Positions 63,035 to 64,000 of a stretch of 64,000 bases of DNA are shown piece by piece. The translations under genes were made by a program, and so were the position numbers. A model generated the notes under the pieces. The model was not told where the DNA came from. It saw only the letters and a list, made by a program, of their open reading frames with translations, and did not search any database. The first letter of the stretch is position 1; each line of letters begins with the position of its first letter. Source of the DNA: Oscillospiraceae bacterium (GTDB taxonomy: Bacteria; Bacillota; Clostridia; Oscillospirales; Ruminococcaceae); assembly GCA_018110985.1 (NCBI GenBank), contig JAGAWT010000007.1, forward strand, positions 1 to 64,000, in the 5' to 3' direction.

Positions 63035-64000
63035 ATGGATCTTCGTCCTGAGGAAATAACCGGAATAATCAAAAACAGGATAAAAAATTTTGACCGCCGT
63101 GCAGAACACGCAGAAGTGGGAAATGTGGTATCCATAGGTGACGGCATTGCCCGCATCTACGGTCTTGACAACTGCATGGCAGGCGAGCTCCTGGAATTTG
63201 AGAACGGCGTATATGCCATGGCCATGAACCTTGAAGAAAGGTTCGTTGCCGCTGTTATGCTGGGCTCCGATACCGAGATAAAGGAGGGCGACACCGTAAA
63301 GTCTACGGGAAGCGTTGTAAGCGTACCCGTTGGTGAAGCGGTGCTGGGCAGAGTAGTAAATGCGCTGGGTCAGCCTATCGACGGCAAGGGTGAGATATTC
63401 ACCACAGAGCGCAGCCCCATAGAAAGACCCGCCTACGGTATCATAACAAGAAAGTCCGTTTCCGTTCCCCTGCAGACAGGTATCAAGGCCATAGACTCCA
63501 TGGTGCCTATCGGAAGAGGGCAGAGAGAGCTCATCATCGGCGACAGGCAGACAGGAAAGACTGCCATTTGCCTTGACACCATCATAAACCAGCGTGACAA
63601 GGGCGTTCTCTGTGTCTATGTTGCCATAGGTCAGAAAAGCTCCACGGTGGCAAACGTGGTGGAGACCCTGAGAGTAAACAACGCTCTTGACTATACCGTG
63701 GTGGTCGCAGCAAGCGCATCTGAGCTTGCTCCCCTCCAGTACATAGCTCCCTACACCGGAGTTTCCATTGCGGAATACTTCCTGCGTCAGGGCAAGGATG
63801 TGCTCTGTGTTTACGACGATCTGTCCAAGCACGCCGTAGCTTACAGAACACTTTCCCTTCTTCTTAAAAGACCGCCCGGAAGAGAGGCTTACCCCGGAGA
63901 TGTATTCTATCTCCATTCAAGGCTTCTTGAAAGAGCCTGCAGGCTCAGTCCGGAATACGGCGGCGGCTCCATAACCGCACTGCCGGTCATAGAGACACAG
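63035..64000 (+). CDS. atpA: ATP synthase F1 subunit alpha (partial, runs off the window)
   Basis: 322 codons to the window edge without a stop. ATG 63035 has TGGAGGTTT upstream. It contains [15 protein letters not shown], the P-loop GDRQTGKTA and the segment [13 protein letters not shown], all standard for alpha. It follows the inserted pair by 54 nt with its own good ribosome site. Confidence 0.97.
   Translation, partial: MDLRPEEITGIIKNRIKNFDRRAEHAEVGNVVSIGDGIARIYGLDNCMAGELLEFENGVYAMAMNLEERFVAAVMLGSDTEIKEGDTVKSTGSVVSVPVGEAVLGRVVNALGQPIDGKGEIFTTERSPIERPAYGIITRKSVSVPLQTGIKAIDSMVPIGRGQRELIIGDRQTGKTAICLDTIINQRDKGVLCVYVAIGQKSSTVANVVETLRVNNALDYTVVVAASASELAPLQYIAPYTGVSIAEYFLRQGKDVLCVYDDLSKHAVAYRTLSLLLKRPPGREAYPGDVFYLHSRLLERACRLSPEYGGGSITALPVIETQ

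Overview
The window reads as a chromosomal segment of a Ruminococcus-like anaerobic gut or rumen Firmicute (Oscillospiraceae). This is an inference from several features: strong AGGAGG-type ribosome sites; many TTGACA-17-TATAAT promoters; sortase substrates with an IPTGI-type signal; lipoprotein sugar-binding proteins in transporter operons that lack their own ATPase; a beta-mannanase; a Lsa-type ABC-F protein; and an F-type ATPase whose c subunit carries a sodium signature. No rRNA, tRNA, CRISPR array or prophage was seen. Gene density is high and most intergenic gaps resolve into promoters, hairpin terminators and one small repeat family.

Layout. 0-8.3 kb: a low-molecular-weight phosphatase, then a very large surface protein (about 2,390 residues) broken by one frameshift near 4,012. 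8.5-11.8 kb: PutP-like symporter, NudC-like NADH pyrophosphatase and RlmA methyltransferase, overlapping by 4 bp. 12.3-15.5 kb: sugar ABC importer 1. 16-25 kb: SfsA, an MFS carrier, a SulP transporter with a long structured leader, SbcD-SbcC and a Nudix hydrolase. 25-30.5 kb: CPBP protease, a decayed InlB-type repeat fragment, then serS-pyrG-tatD. 30.7-33.6 kb: a GNAT enzyme, then a reverse-strand pair of a sugar-type binding protein and a membrane protein with a degenerate GGDEF domain. 33.8-38.0 kb (reverse): ackA, a G3E GTPase with a His/Asp tract, truA and parB. 38.5-41.8 kb: sugar importer 2. 42-45 kb (reverse): a Tyr-rich secreted protein, a FecCD/FecE-type importer and nrdR. 45-48 kb: VanY-type carboxypeptidase, glyA and a flavin-oxidase-like protein. 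48-50.3 kb (reverse): GH26 mannanase plus a lipoprotein esterase. 50.5-52.5 kb: an AT-rich restriction-modification island. 52.6-53.7 kb: ECF-like sigma factor plus a small membrane protein. 54-57.3 kb: feoA-feoA-feoB-Cys-rich protein. 57.4-59.3 kb: ABC-F gene behind an attenuator-like leader. 59.5-64 kb: the atp operon.

Most notable. (1) A RelA/SpoT-fold gene and a small partner ORF sit inside the atp operon between atpH and atpA, with a GTGA overlap. (2) A type II restriction endonuclease is split into two frames exactly at an A AAA AAG heptamer, giving either programmed -1 frameshifting or a homopolymer indel. (3) A non-coding palindromic element of about 103 bp occurs at least six times, with 3-bp TNA target duplications and one copy nested inside another. 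(4) A periplasmic-type binding protein is paired with a membrane protein whose GGDEF site is ruined, suggesting a LuxPQ-like sensor layout. (5) The Lsa-type gene has upstream ORFs and mutually exclusive hairpins.

Functional picture. The genes suit a fermentative, polysaccharide-using cell: mannan hydrolysis and deacylation, two oligosaccharide importers that must borrow an ATPase encoded elsewhere, acetate kinase, a sodium-coupled ATP synthase that could use the gradient also used by PutP, Fe(II) uptake by Feo, and surface display through sortase. All functional statements come from reading the sequence; no database search was run.
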